51,904 nt of DNA. Source: Lachnospiraceae bacterium. GTDB taxonomy: Bacteria; Bacillota; Clostridia; Lachnospirales; Lachnospiraceae. The notes beneath the pieces are model-generated. The model was not told the DNA's origin. It searched no databases and saw nothing but the letters and a program-made list of their open reading frames with translations. Shown piece by piece: positions 28,148 to 38,373 of the stretch (position 1 is its first letter; each line of letters opens with the position of its first letter). The translations under genes were made by a program, and so were the position numbers. The stretch spans positions 1 through 51,904 of the forward strand of contig JAFLTF010000001.1 in assembly GCA_022510585.1 (NCBI GenBank). The letters are read 5' to 3'.

Positions 28148-29857
28148 TTACTGACGAAGACGGAATTCTTCGATCATACTATTCATGGAATCCGACTGGC
28201 TTGTAAGCTCCTCACTTGTTGCAGAGTTTTCTTCTGCAGAAGCGGAGTTGGACTCTACTACGGATGATATCTTCTCGATATTCTCTGCAATATCTTTTAA
28301 CATATCAGCCTGGGACTGGGATGCTGTACTTGCATCTTTCACGATTTCCTGCACTTCGTTCATGGAATTTAACACTTCTTCCAGTACCGTAGCCGTGTTT
28401 TTCGTAATCATATTACCATTCTCGATTTCTTCCAGCGACTTGGCAATCAAATCTCTCGTATTGGCAGCGGACTGCGCACTGTCAGCCGCAAGCTTACCGA
28501 TCTGGTCCGCTACAACGGCAAAGCCTCTGCCGGACTCTCCTGCTCTGGCAGCCTCTATTGAAGCATTCAGGGACAACAGATTGGTTTGTGATGCGATATC
28601 TTCAATGGAAACGGTAATATTCTCAATTTCTTTGGAAGTACTGCTGATCTTCTCCATGGCATCCAAAAGACGACCGATCTCTTCTTTGCCTTTTGCTGCT
28701 TCCTTGGCAACTCTGCTTACATTCTGAGCAGCAGCAGCCTGATTCTGTGCACTCTCTGTTGCCATGCTTGTAACATTTTCAATCGTGTTTGTCAAATCAT
28801 CGATCGCGCTTGCCTGGTCCGTTGCACCCTCCGCAAGAGCCTGTGCATTCTGAGCCAGCTGAAGTGCTCCGGTACTTACCTGATTGGATGCCACACTGAT
28901 ATTCTGCAGCGTTTCGTTCAGGCGGTAATTTAACTTCCTGATGGATTGCATCAGTCTATCGTAAATGCCCACATAACGTTCTGGCATTTTTGCATGGATA
29001 TTAAAATTGCTGTTTGCCATTTCTTCCAACATTTCACTGGTATCGGATATGATCGTGCGGGTATCATCCAACATCTGACGCATTGTGTCGGCAAGTTCAC
29101 CGATCTCATCTGCCGATTCATAATTGATCTTAATATCAAAATTTCCTTTCGACATTTCCGATGCCGAAGTCTTCAGTTCATAAATACCGTCACCCAGCAT
29201 TTTTCCAAGAACTCTTGACAAGCCTGAAGCAAAAATGATGCTTATCGCAGCAAGCAAAACCTCTAAAACAAAACATATCCATTTGATCACATTCGCAGAG
29301 GTATACAGGCTGGCAGCTTTTGCATCTTCTATCTCCGTAATGGAGGTTATGTTTCCTGCCATTTGCGCAAAAAGACCCAGATACACTTCATTGTAAACGC
29401 GGAACGCACCTTCCGAATCATAGGCTAGGCTGGGGGTCTCAAATTCTGAGAACCGGGAATTGATCTGCTCCATGTTGCCAAGCGTAGTTTCAAATAATTC
29501 CGCATCCGCAGAGGATGTCTGGCTGAGTTCCTGCAGAAGGTCGGTCATATCCTGAAATCTGGCTCTTGCCATTTCAAGTCTCTGGGGAGTTACTTCCGCA
29601 TCCTGTACCAGACAGGCGTGGAGCATGTTTTTGGCGCCTTCCTGCAGGTTTGCCTGGCTTTGGATTGCGAGTTTTACATTATTATAAGAAGTCTGATAAA
29701 AGGTCTTCACTCTGCTTGATACATAAGTCAGACTGATCAGCGAAATCACGACGATCAGAATCATTAACCCTAATGTTTTGCCGAATACATAAGCCAGTTT
29801 ATCCTTTACATTTAAGTTTTTCATCTTGTTAGCGACTATTGCTTCACCTTTGTTCAT
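28148..29857 (-). CDS. Methyl-accepting chemotaxis protein
   Basis: Two TM segments, HAMP-like region, and signalling domain [48 protein letters not shown]. Confidence 0.93.
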   Translation of the reverse strand: MNKGEAIVANKMKNLNVKDKLAYVFGKTLGLMILIVVISLISLTYVSSRVKTFYQTSYNNVKLAIQSQANLQEGAKNMLHACLVQDAEVTPQRLEMARARFQDMTDLLQELSQTSSADAELFETTLGNMEQINSRFSEFETPSLAYDSEGAFRVYNEVYLGLFAQMAGNITSITEIEDAKAASLYTSANVIKWICFVLEVLLAAISIIFASGLSRVLGKMLGDGIYELKTSASEMSKGNFDIKINYESADEIGELADTMRQMLDDTRTIISDTSEMLEEMANSNFNIHAKMPERYVGIYDRLMQSIRKLNYRLNETLQNISVASNQVSTGALQLAQNAQALAEGATDQASAIDDLTNTIENVTSMATESAQNQAAAAQNVSRVAKEAAKGKEEIGRLLDAMEKISSTSKEIENITVSIEDIASQTNLLSLNASIEAARAGESGRGFAVVADQIGKLAADSAQSAANTRDLIAKSLEEIENGNMITKNTATVLEEVLNSMNEVQEIVKDASTASQSQADMLKDIAENIEKISSVVESNSASAEENSATSEELTSQSDSMNSMIEEFRLRQ

Positions 29858-29943
29858 GAACTGTATCCCTCCTGGTTAATTATAAGCAATCGTATCGAAT
29901 TAGTGTGCTTTATCAATTATTCTAATATGAATGGAGAAATAAA

Positions 29944-31248
29944 TCAATATTTATCTGTTTTCTTCTTATTATTTAATATCACCTGACAAACAAAGGTATT
30001 GTCCGAAGCGGAGAAATCCACCACGCCGTTATACTTTGCGGCGGTGCTTAAGATACTTTCCACTCCGATGCCTTCCCTCTCCCTGTTCTTCGGCAGTCCA
30101 TCCTCAAACGGGATATCGCCGGCACAGGCGTTTTTACATACTATGACAAGTTTACTGCCTCTTGGTCCGATCGAAATGTCTACCCGGCGTTTTCCATCTG
30201 CCTCCATGCAGCCGTTTACGGAATTCTCAAGGATATTCGCAAGAATGGTCACCAGATCATAATCCGATATCTCTTCACTTTCCTCCAAATGCACATCAGC
30301 GCTGATTTCTATACCGCTTTGCTCACATCTGCTTGCGTAGGCGGACAATACCGTATCTGCAGCATGGTTTCTGCAAAACGCGGCCTGATATTTGCCCCGT
30401 TCATTTTTGTCATACTCCGATAAATAGGACAGGATTGCCTGATAATCTTTATTTTTGGCATACTCCATGACTACCATGGTGTGATGCCTGAAATCGTGCC
30501 TGGTCTGTTTTGCATTCTCGCCCATCTTTTTGTAGGAATCGATCTGCGCCTGCAGAAATTTTTCATTCGCCTGTAACTGCTTCATCCTGGTTATGTGGTC
30601 GAAATGCGCCATATAGTGGAACACGACCACATATACCGCTATCGTGAACGTACAGGAAACCAGAAGCAGCACATCGAAAAAAAGTTCACGCCTGCCCATT
30701 TTCATATTGTAGAACATAAAGAGCGTCTCTATTAACAGACACATCCCGGAAATAATGCTCATGACCCCATAGTTGCTCCGCATTTCATGATACAACCGAA
30801 ACAAGCGCTCTTTGAAATAAAACAGATACCAGATCAGGACTGCCAGATTAAGTACCGCACGCAATATCCATACCACACCATTCCCCAATGTATAAGTGTC
30901 TGTCACAACGGCAACAACAATCAGGATGATCGTATATACACTGTAGTATCCGGTATAAAGAAACAGGGACTTGACCGGGTGGGATGCAGACAGCACAAGG
31001 CAGAATGTTAAAGCATAGACGACGATCCCCACTACATATCCCACAAAAATCCCAACAGGAACGGAAAACATCCGAAAGCACAGCAAACAGATTGCCAGCG
31101 CCACAAACGTATAGACAAATGATATTCCTACAGAGATCGCTGCCGTCGTTTTACGGCCATGTCTCGGCTCCACTACAATACAGCAAAGCCAGATTGATTG
31201 AAAAATATTATTGGCCAGGATGCCGGTCAGTATTCCAAGTGCGCTCAT
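29944..31248 (-). CDS. GHKL-type sensor histidine kinase
   Basis: Polytopic N-terminus, QTRHDFRHHTMVVMEYA, ILANILENSVNGCMEA, GIGVESI; overlaps the response regulator by 4 nt. Confidence 0.88.
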   Translation of the reverse strand: MSALGILTGILANNIFQSIWLCCIVVEPRHGRKTTAAISVGISFVYTFVALAICLLCFRMFSVPVGIFVGYVVGIVVYALTFCLVLSASHPVKSLFLYTGYYSVYTIILIVVAVVTDTYTLGNGVVWILRAVLNLAVLIWYLFYFKERLFRLYHEMRSNYGVMSIISGMCLLIETLFMFYNMKMGRRELFFDVLLLVSCTFTIAVYVVVFHYMAHFDHITRMKQLQANEKFLQAQIDSYKKMGENAKQTRHDFRHHTMVVMEYAKNKDYQAILSYLSEYDKNERGKYQAAFCRNHAADTVLSAYASRCEQSGIEISADVHLEESEEISDYDLVTILANILENSVNGCMEADGKRRVDISIGPRGSKLVIVCKNACAGDIPFEDGLPKNREREGIGVESILSTAAKYNGVVDFSASDNTFVCQVILNNKKKTDKY

Positions 31249-31973
31249 AACAATACCCCCGCATAATAAGTGATATATTGCTTTCTCAAAGATTGATAAG
31301 ACCCTCTCGGCAGATAGAGCTTCATTCCGTTATCCAGCTGCACCGCCTGACTGTCCAGACCTTCCACATGATTTATGTTAATGATATACCATTTTCCGAC
31401 CCTGATGATCTCCTCATACTGTGAAAATAATTCTTCCAGCACTGTCAGGGACAAACGCACACAAATCTGGGTTCCGTCCGATAAATGCAGATACTGTCGC
31501 TTCCCCTGAGCCTCACAGTATACAATATCCTGTACCGTTATCCGAAAAGTCTTGTTATTTGTCTGCAGTATCACATATTTCTGCTTTTCTGCATTTAAAA
31601 TCTCAAACTGTTTATCTAACAGGGCAAAAAGTTCCTTCTCCGAAACGGGCTTGACCAGGTACTGAGCGGCATCCACCCGAAATGCTTCTACTGCGTGTTT
31701 TTCAGAGGTCGTCAGGAATATGACTCTGCTCTGATTCTTCATCTCACGAAGTTCTTTCGCTGCCTCAATTCCTGTTTTGCCTTCCATATAAATATCTAAC
31801 AGGATCATATCCGGCGTATAACCTTCCTGTACTTTTGAGAGCAATTCCTGTGCATTTTCATAGGTACTTATCTCAAAATCCAATGCAGGATTCAAATTCC
31901 TGTAGCCGGTCAACATGTTTTGTGTTTTTATGATTTCCGCCTGTTCATCATCGCAGAGAGCTATACGATACAT
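31245..31973 (-). CDS. LytTR-family response regulator
   Basis: YRIALCDDEQAEI, DMILLDIYMEGKTGIEAAKEL, VKPVSEKELFALLD, C-terminal LytTR (YCEAQGKRQYLHLSDG...RVGKWYIININHVEGL). Confidence 0.92.
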   Translation of the reverse strand: MYRIALCDDEQAEIIKTQNMLTGYRNLNPALDFEISTYENAQELLSKVQEGYTPDMILLDIYMEGKTGIEAAKELREMKNQSRVIFLTTSEKHAVEAFRVDAAQYLVKPVSEKELFALLDKQFEILNAEKQKYVILQTNNKTFRITVQDIVYCEAQGKRQYLHLSDGTQICVRLSLTVLEELFSQYEEIIRVGKWYIININHVEGLDSQAVQLDNGMKLYLPRGSYQSLRKQYITYYAGVLL

Positions 31974-32002
31974 TCTCTGTACCTCTTTTCCGTCCCAAAT
32001 CC

Positions 32003-34087
32003 TTACTTCGTCAACAACAGCATGATCTCATTACTCCTTGCCACAAACTTCGTCATCGCCTCCGGTTCAAGCGGTGCCTGCTGCAACAGAGCAAGGTCAT
32101 ATAACTGTTCACAGATCATCTTCACATTCTCACCGTCTTTATTCTCCAGAACATACTGTACCAGCGGATGATTTGCATTGAGGATCAAAGTCTCTCCCTC
32201 TTTGTTTCCGAACATTCCCATATCCATGCCCGGCATGGAATACATCTTCATCATATCCTGCATCCTTCTGGTTTCTTCGGATAAGGTGATCATGGAAGAT
32301 ATCTTTTTATTCTTGAGTTTTTCCACCTTAACGGTGATGTTGTCCTTCTTGAGGACTTTCTTCATCAATGCGGAAACTGCCTCCGCCTGCTCTTCCATTT
32401 CCTTCTCAGCTTTCTTGGATGTCTTCGCCTTGAAAGTATCGGTCAGGTCCGCATCGATCCGCTGGAATTTGATTCCTTCGTTCTTGGATTCCAACTGAGA
32501 TACAAAGGGCTGGTCAATATTATGAGTCAGGATGACCGCATCCATCTTGGCAGCTTTGAACATATTGATGTACTGGCTCTGCTGTTTTTCGTCCGTCACA
32601 TAGTAGATGACTTTTTCTTTCTTTTCTTCTTCGGCGGTTTCCTCTTCTGCGACGTTTTTCTCACCTTCGTCAACCACCTCGGCTTCCACTTTCTCACCGT
32701 TCTCATCTACCGCTCCGGCTTCCTGACCGGCATCCTCTTCTACCTCATCCGGATCGATCTTATTGACCTCCAGACACTCCGGAAGGGTCAGATAAATTCC
32801 GTCCAGATTCTTGAACAAAATATAATCTGTCATCTTCTCGCAGAACTTGTCGTCTTTCAGACAGCCGAACTTGATGAAAGGACTGATATCGTCCCAATAT
32901 TTCTCGTATTCTTCTTTCTCTGTCTTGCACATGCCGGAAAGCTTGTCCGCCACCTTCTTGGTAATATATTCATTGATCTTCTTCACAAAACCGTCATTCT
33001 GCAGTGCGCTTCTGGATACGTTAAGCGGCAGGTCGGGACAGTCGATCACACCTTTTAACAGCATCAAAAATTCCGGAATCACTTCTTTGATATTATCCGC
33101 GATAAATACCTGGTTGTTATATAATTTGATGGTGCCCTCTATGGATTCGTACTCCATATTGATCTTCGGAAAATACAGAATGCCTTTCAGATTAAACGGA
33201 TAATCCATATTCAGATGGATCCAGAACAAAGGCTCCTTATAATCCTGAAATACCTTACGGTAAAATTCAAGATATTCTTCCCTGGTACACTCATTGGGAT
33301 GTTTGCCCCAAAGAGGCTGTGTCTCATTGAGGAGTTCCGGACGTTTCTTTATCTTTAATTTCTGCTCGTCCTCCTCCTTTTCCTTCTTGATCTCTTCTAC
33401 CACAATATCGGTATCCAGCTTCTCAGCTTCCGTGATCGTCTGGGTTTCCGTTGTATTGGCTTTCGCCAGATAGATTTCGATGGGCATGAAAGAGCAATAT
33501 TTCTTAATGACTTCCCTGGCCTTATATTCGTTACAAAACTCCAGACAGTCATCATTGATAACGAGTGTTATTTCTGTTCCGACTTCCGTTCTTGTCCCTT
33601 CGTCCATCTCGAATTCCGTACCGCCGTCACATTCCCAATGTACAGCCTTCGCACCGTCCTGATAGGACAGAGTATCGATGTACACCTCATCAGCTACCAT
33701 GAAAGCGGAATAGAAGCCCAGACCGAAATGACCGATGATCTGATCGTCATTGGTCTTGTCCTTATATTTCTCAATGAAGTCCGCTGCTCCCGAAAAAGCG
33801 ATCTGGTTAATATACTCCTCCACTTCATCGGCAGTCATACCGATTCCGTTATCTATGAATTTTAAGGTTTTTTCCTCCGGATTTACAACCACCTGAATCT
33901 TCGCCTGATAATCGGCAGGCAGAGAATATTCGCCCATCATATCCAGTTTCTTCAACTTCGTGATTGCGTCGCAGCCGTTGGAGATCAGCTCGCGGAAAAA
34001 TATGTCATGATCCGAATACAGCCACTTCTTTATGATCGGAAAAATATTGTCACTGTTGATAGATAAATTGCCATGTTTTACTGCCAT
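32003..34087 (-). CDS. htpG: Molecular chaperone HtpG (Hsp90)
   Basis: HDIFFRELISNGCDAITKLKKL, KFIDNGIGMTADEVEEYINQIAFSGA, GHFGLGFYSAFMVAD; start ATG 34085-34087 (MAVKHGNLSINS), shorter than the ORF track. Confidence 0.96.
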   Translation of the reverse strand: MAVKHGNLSINSDNIFPIIKKWLYSDHDIFFRELISNGCDAITKLKKLDMMGEYSLPADYQAKIQVVVNPEEKTLKFIDNGIGMTADEVEEYINQIAFSGAADFIEKYKDKTNDDQIIGHFGLGFYSAFMVADEVYIDTLSYQDGAKAVHWECDGGTEFEMDEGTRTEVGTEITLVINDDCLEFCNEYKAREVIKKYCSFMPIEIYLAKANTTETQTITEAEKLDTDIVVEEIKKEKEEDEQKLKIKKRPELLNETQPLWGKHPNECTREEYLEFYRKVFQDYKEPLFWIHLNMDYPFNLKGILYFPKINMEYESIEGTIKLYNNQVFIADNIKEVIPEFLMLLKGVIDCPDLPLNVSRSALQNDGFVKKINEYITKKVADKLSGMCKTEKEEYEKYWDDISPFIKFGCLKDDKFCEKMTDYILFKNLDGIYLTLPECLEVNKIDPDEVEEDAGQEAGAVDENGEKVEAEVVDEGEKNVAEEETAEEEKKEKVIYYVTDEKQQSQYINMFKAAKMDAVILTHNIDQPFVSQLESKNEGIKFQRIDADLTDTFKAKTSKKAEKEMEEQAEAVSALMKKVLKKDNITVKVEKLKNKKISSMITLSEETRRMQDMMKMYSMPGMDMGMFGNKEGETLILNANHPLVQYVLENKDGENVKMICEQLYDLALLQQAPLEPEAMTKFVARSNEIMLLLTK

Positions 34088-34153
34088 GTTGTCACATCCC
34101 TTTCTTTTATTAAAAACATTTATGACTCGAAACTTCACATGTTTCTAGAAAAC

Positions 34154-34182
34154 AGTTTAATGCGCACCAAAATAAAAGTCAA
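34154..34182 (-). promoter_or_regulatory. SigA-type promoter of htpG
   Basis: Minus strand TTGACT-N17-TAAACT. Confidence 0.65.
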
Positions 34183-34189
34183 GAAAAAA

Positions 34190-34216
34190 TTAGCACTCAA
34201 TCACATTGAGTGCTAA
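34190..34216 (-). promoter_or_regulatory. CIRCE operator (HrcA binding site)
   Basis: TTAGCACTC-N9-GAGTGCTAA, perfect 9-9-9 inverted repeat. Confidence 0.95.
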
Positions 34217-34220
34217 CAAA

Positions 34221-35279
34221 CTAACTGAAATAGTCATCATAGATATCAAAAAAATCGGAGGTATTGACCCTCTCGTCATGGATGAAATGTACATTTTCCC
34301 ACAATTCATCATTCAATTTTCTGGTCAGGGTCCCTACAAAGGCGTCATACTCCTGCCCAAAGACCTCCTCTTTCCGTTGTTCTACAATCTTTACCTTATT
34401 GCTGTCAGTCTCGCTTCTGTCAAAAGTACTGATGCATTTAATGATATGGTAACCATATTCTGACTCTACGATATCGCTGATCTCTCCTGTTCCAAGGTTA
34501 AAAGCGGCCTTTTCAAAAGCGGGATCCATCTCTCCTTTTCCAAAAGAATAGGTACTCTTATCATCTTCACTGTAATGTCTGATCAATTCATCAAAATCTT
34601 CACCGGCCACAGCCTTATCCCATACCTCACATGCCTGCCGATAAGCGTCTTCTCTGGCATTCTGTGTATATTCGATCTTTTGCCCGGTTCCGTCCAACGC
34701 ATAAGTCTTGAGCAGAATATGCTGTACGGTTATGGTTCTTGCTTCGTCATCACTAATCTCCGGATTGATATCCTTGATAATATATTGATAAACCTTTTCA
34801 GCCACTGCATACTCCGTATAGAGAGAGTCGATCGTATCTTCGGACACTCCCATTGCGTCGATCTCCGCTTCGCTTAAGGAGTCGAAGTAAGCTTTGGCGG
34901 CATTTTCCACCTGCTGCTTTTCTTCCTCCGCCAGTTCTACCTGGTACTGTCTTGCCATCAGATTCATGGTCTTGATCTGGGCAATCTGCGCCAGGGCAAT
35001 ATCCTTAACATTTTCTTCCAGGGTCATGCCGCCCAGATCTATATTCCAGATTTCTTCCCCATAGGCGCTCTCATATTGGTTCTGGATATTAGTCAAATAG
35101 ACCATAATTTCCGGCAGAGTACAGGAAACGGTTTCAATACGGAATATTTCATCCTTACCAAAACCGGTTGTCAACACTACTTTTACACCGTCCGCATGAT
35201 TGCCGCTGCAGCCTGTCAGATGAAAAACCATGATACACAACATCAATACCGCAGATACGGCTTTTGTCCTGTTTCTCAT
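34221..35279 (-). CDS. Parvulin-type peptidyl-prolyl isomerase lipoprotein (PrsA-like foldase)
   Basis: Lipobox LTGC; ARTITVQHILLKTY...FDELIRHYSEDDKSTYSFGKGEMDPAFEKAAFNLGTGEISDIVESEYGYHIIKC. Confidence 0.88.
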   Translation of the reverse strand: MRNRTKAVSAVLMLCIMVFHLTGCSGNHADGVKVVLTTGFGKDEIFRIETVSCTLPEIMVYLTNIQNQYESAYGEEIWNIDLGGMTLEENVKDIALAQIAQIKTMNLMARQYQVELAEEEKQQVENAAKAYFDSLSEAEIDAMGVSEDTIDSLYTEYAVAEKVYQYIIKDINPEISDDEARTITVQHILLKTYALDGTGQKIEYTQNAREDAYRQACEVWDKAVAGEDFDELIRHYSEDDKSTYSFGKGEMDPAFEKAAFNLGTGEISDIVESEYGYHIIKCISTFDRSETDSNKVKIVEQRKEEVFGQEYDAFVGTLTRKLNDELWENVHFIHDERVNTSDFFDIYDDYFS

Positions 35280-35299
35280 CGATCACTCCTTTTTATAGG

Positions 35300-36325
35300 C
35301 TATTTGATAACGTGTATCCAGCCCTTGGGCGCTTCGATACGTCCCATCTGGATACCGGTCAGAGTATCATATAACTTCCTGGTAACAGGTCCCATTTCCT
35401 GCATGCCGCTTGGGAATGCAATTTCTTTGCCGTGATCCACTACTTTGCCGACGGGGGAAATAACCGCTGCCGTACCGCAAAGACCGCACTCTGCAAATTC
35501 TTTGATTTCTTCGAAAGGAACCGGTCTCTCTTCCACTTCCATTCCCAGATAATCTTTGGCTACTATCATAAGGGAGCGGCGGGTGATCGAAGGCAGGATG
35601 CTGTTCGATTTCGGCGTAACCACCTTATTATCCTTCGTAATAAACAGGAAGTTAGCGCCGCCCGTTTCTTCCACATAAGTTCTGGTCGCCGCATCCAGAT
35701 ACATATTTTCATCGAAACCTTCCTCATGTGCAGTTACAATGGCATGAAGACTCATTGCATAGTTCAGTCCCGCTTTGATATGCCCCGTACCATTGGGAGC
35801 TGCTCTGTCAAAATCACTCACTTTAATGGTAAGCGGTTTGACGCCGCCTTTAAAATAGGGTCCCACAGGAGTCGTAAAAACTCTGAATTGATATTCGTCT
35901 GCAGGTTTTACACCGATCACGGCAGAACTTCCAAACATAAAAGGACGAATATAAAGTGTCGCACCGGAACCGTAAGGGGGTACATAAGCCTCATTCGCAG
36001 CAACCGTTTCCGTCACCGCCTGAATAAAACGTTCTTTGGGAAATACCGGCATTTCCAGTCTCTTACAGGTATCTTCCATGCGCTGTGCGTTTAAATCGGG
36101 ACGGAAGGTAACGATATGCCCGTCTTCGGTCGTATAGGCCTTCATTCCCTCAAAACAGGTCTGTGCATACTGTAATACGCCTGCACACTCACTGACCATG
36201 ATATTTGCATCCGAAACAAGCGCGCCTGCATCCCATACGCCGTTTTTATAATTGGAAACGTATCTCTTGTCCGTCTCATGATAGTCAAAGCCCAGATTGG
36301 CCCAGTCCAAATTCTTCTTTTCCAT
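35300..36325 (-). CDS. ilvE: Branched-chain amino acid aminotransferase
   Basis: CFEGMKAYTTEDGHIVTFRPDLNAQRM, GSGATLYIRPFMFGSS, YVEETGGANFLFI, ECGLCGTAAVISPVG. Confidence 0.95.
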   Translation of the reverse strand: MEKKNLDWANLGFDYHETDKRYVSNYKNGVWDAGALVSDANIMVSECAGVLQYAQTCFEGMKAYTTEDGHIVTFRPDLNAQRMEDTCKRLEMPVFPKERFIQAVTETVAANEAYVPPYGSGATLYIRPFMFGSSAVIGVKPADEYQFRVFTTPVGPYFKGGVKPLTIKVSDFDRAAPNGTGHIKAGLNYAMSLHAIVTAHEEGFDENMYLDAATRTYVEETGGANFLFITKDNKVVTPKSNSILPSITRRSLMIVAKDYLGMEVEERPVPFEEIKEFAECGLCGTAAVISPVGKVVDHGKEIAFPSGMQEMGPVTRKLYDTLTGIQMGRIEAPKGWIHVIK

Positions 36326-36378
36326 AATAATACCCCTCCTTTTCTTTTCCCATTATTGTATACCTTTGTTACGAAAAG

Positions 36379-38373
36379 TCAAGCCTGAAGCTCGGTAGCG
36401 ATAAGCTCCATCGCAACATCATAGGCAAAGTCATTGATCGCTTTCTCACACATGCGAAGCAGTTTCTTACGGCTTTCCGACATCTGATACTCTTTTAGCT
36501 CCTCTATGCTCTTTGTCATGCCTTCTTCCTCGAAGTCGTCCAGATATTGATTCAGCACGCTCAGTTTTTCCTTCCATTCTTCATTGGAAAGAGCTGCTTT
36601 TTTCTCCTCCTTAACTTCGACTTTCTCTGCGGCGCCGGAATCCTCACGATTCAAAAATCTGTCAAGATTTTCCCGCATCGTCTGCATCATGCTGAAAAGG
36701 ATCGGAGACTGTACCTCTACTTCTTCCAAACTGCCGGCTTTACTCTTCTTCTCCAATTCAAAGGCTTCGTCGGCCAGTTCGTCAGCTCCGATATTACGCG
36801 CATTTCCCTTCAATGCATGCACAATGATCGCATAACCGCTCATATCTTCTTTTTTTAACATTTTCTTAAGTTGTTCCTGCTTTTCCACCAAAACCTCATG
36901 GAAATCATTCAATACTTTCTTATATAAGGAACGGCTTCCGCCCATGTATTTGAGACCGTGAGAAGCATTGATTCCAATATCGACCAGGCCTTCCTCATCC
37001 ATACCGTCCATACCCACATCTTCCGCCGAATCCGTATTTTCGTCTTCGGAGAGATAAACCAGCTCCTTTGGAAGATATTTGATCATCATCTCCTCCAGTT
37101 TTTCAGGTTCAATGGGCTTTGTCAGGTAATCCTCAAATCCCGCATCCAGATAAAACTCCTTCGCGCCTACTACCGCATTTGCGGTCAATGCAATCACAGG
37201 AATATCTCTGGAGGGATTTCCTTCCAACTCTCTGATAGCCTGCAGTGTCTGGACACCATCCATTCCGGGCATCATATGGTCCATACAGATGAGATGATAT
37301 TCTTTTCTTTTCAGCATTTCCAAACACTCAGCCCCGCTGGATGCCACATCGATCTGCAGCTTCGTTTTCCGCAGAAGATCTTGCGCCACCGCCAGATTCA
37401 TTGCATTGTCGTCCACTACCAATATTTTGCCAAGTGGTGCAATGAATTTTTCTTTATAACGAATCGATTTTCTGACACTCTTGTCATATTGTTTCTTAAA
37501 ATCACCTAGCGGTTTACTGTCAACCACTTTCTGCGGAATTGCAAAGGAAAATGTGGAGCCTTTGCCGTATACACTTTCTACCTTCAGTTTGCCGCCCATC
37601 ATCTCTACCAGTCTGTTGGTTACAGCAAGCCCTAGTCCACTTCCTCCCTCACTGCGGTTTGCTTCCATATCCAAACGGGTAAAGGTCTCATAGATTCTAT
37701 CCATATCCTTCTGTTTGACGCCGATGCCGGTATCTGTCACGGCAATTTCCAGAAGAATACTATCTTCTTCCAGCTGTTTCCAGGAAAGGTGTAGGGTCAC
37801 CATACCTGCCTTGGTGTATTTTACAGCATTAGACAGCAGATTTCCGATGATCTGGCGCAGATGGATCTCATCTCCCGATAACTTATAGGGTACATCATCT
37901 GCGATATCCAAAGTCAGGCGAAGCTTCTTTTTCCGCAAAGGAATGGAAATGCTGTTGATCAAATCATTTAAAAGGGAGCTGACATCATAGGTGTTTTCCA
38001 ATAACTCCATTTTGCCGGATTGAATTTTGGAAAAATCAAGGATATCGCTGACAAGGGTGAGCAGAATGTCGCCTGCCTGTTTGATATCCAGCGCATAGCC
38101 CCTAATCGTGTCATCCTGGCTTTCCCGCAGGATCAACTCATTGAGTCCCATGATCGTATTGATCGGAGTCCTGATCTCATGGGACATATTCGCAAGGAAA
38201 AGATCTCTTGCACGGTTTGCTTTCCTAGCCTCAGCCATTGCATTTTCCAACTCTATGTTCTTTTTTTCCAACTCTTCTTTTGCCAGAAGTATGGACACTG
38301 CCTGTTTCTCCAATTTGGAAGTAAACCCGCTTTTTTTCTCCCCGCCTTTTCCTTCTTCCTTCCGACTACTCAT
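36379..38373 (-). CDS. Soluble hybrid histidine kinase (HisKA-HATPase-REC-Hpt)
   Basis: FLANMSHEIRTPINTIMGLNELI, GGSGLGLAVTNRLVEMMGG, REC LVVDDNAMNLAVAQDLL / MDHMMPGMDGV, Hpt HALKGNARNIGA. Start more likely ATG 38371-38373 than 38409. Confidence 0.9.
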   Translation of the reverse strand: MSSRKEEGKGGEKKSGFTSKLEKQAVSILLAKEELEKKNIELENAMAEARKANRARDLFLANMSHEIRTPINTIMGLNELILRESQDDTIRGYALDIKQAGDILLTLVSDILDFSKIQSGKMELLENTYDVSSLLNDLINSISIPLRKKKLRLTLDIADDVPYKLSGDEIHLRQIIGNLLSNAVKYTKAGMVTLHLSWKQLEEDSILLEIAVTDTGIGVKQKDMDRIYETFTRLDMEANRSEGGSGLGLAVTNRLVEMMGGKLKVESVYGKGSTFSFAIPQKVVDSKPLGDFKKQYDKSVRKSIRYKEKFIAPLGKILVVDDNAMNLAVAQDLLRKTKLQIDVASSGAECLEMLKRKEYHLICMDHMMPGMDGVQTLQAIRELEGNPSRDIPVIALTANAVVGAKEFYLDAGFEDYLTKPIEPEKLEEMMIKYLPKELVYLSEDENTDSAEDVGMDGMDEEGLVDIGINASHGLKYMGGSRSLYKKVLNDFHEVLVEKQEQLKKMLKKEDMSGYAIIVHALKGNARNIGADELADEAFELEKKSKAGSLEEVEVQSPILFSMMQTMRENLDRFLNREDSGAAEKVEVKEEKKAALSNEEWKEKLSVLNQYLDDFEEEGMTKSIEELKEYQMSESRKKLLRMCEKAINDFAYDVAMELIATELQA

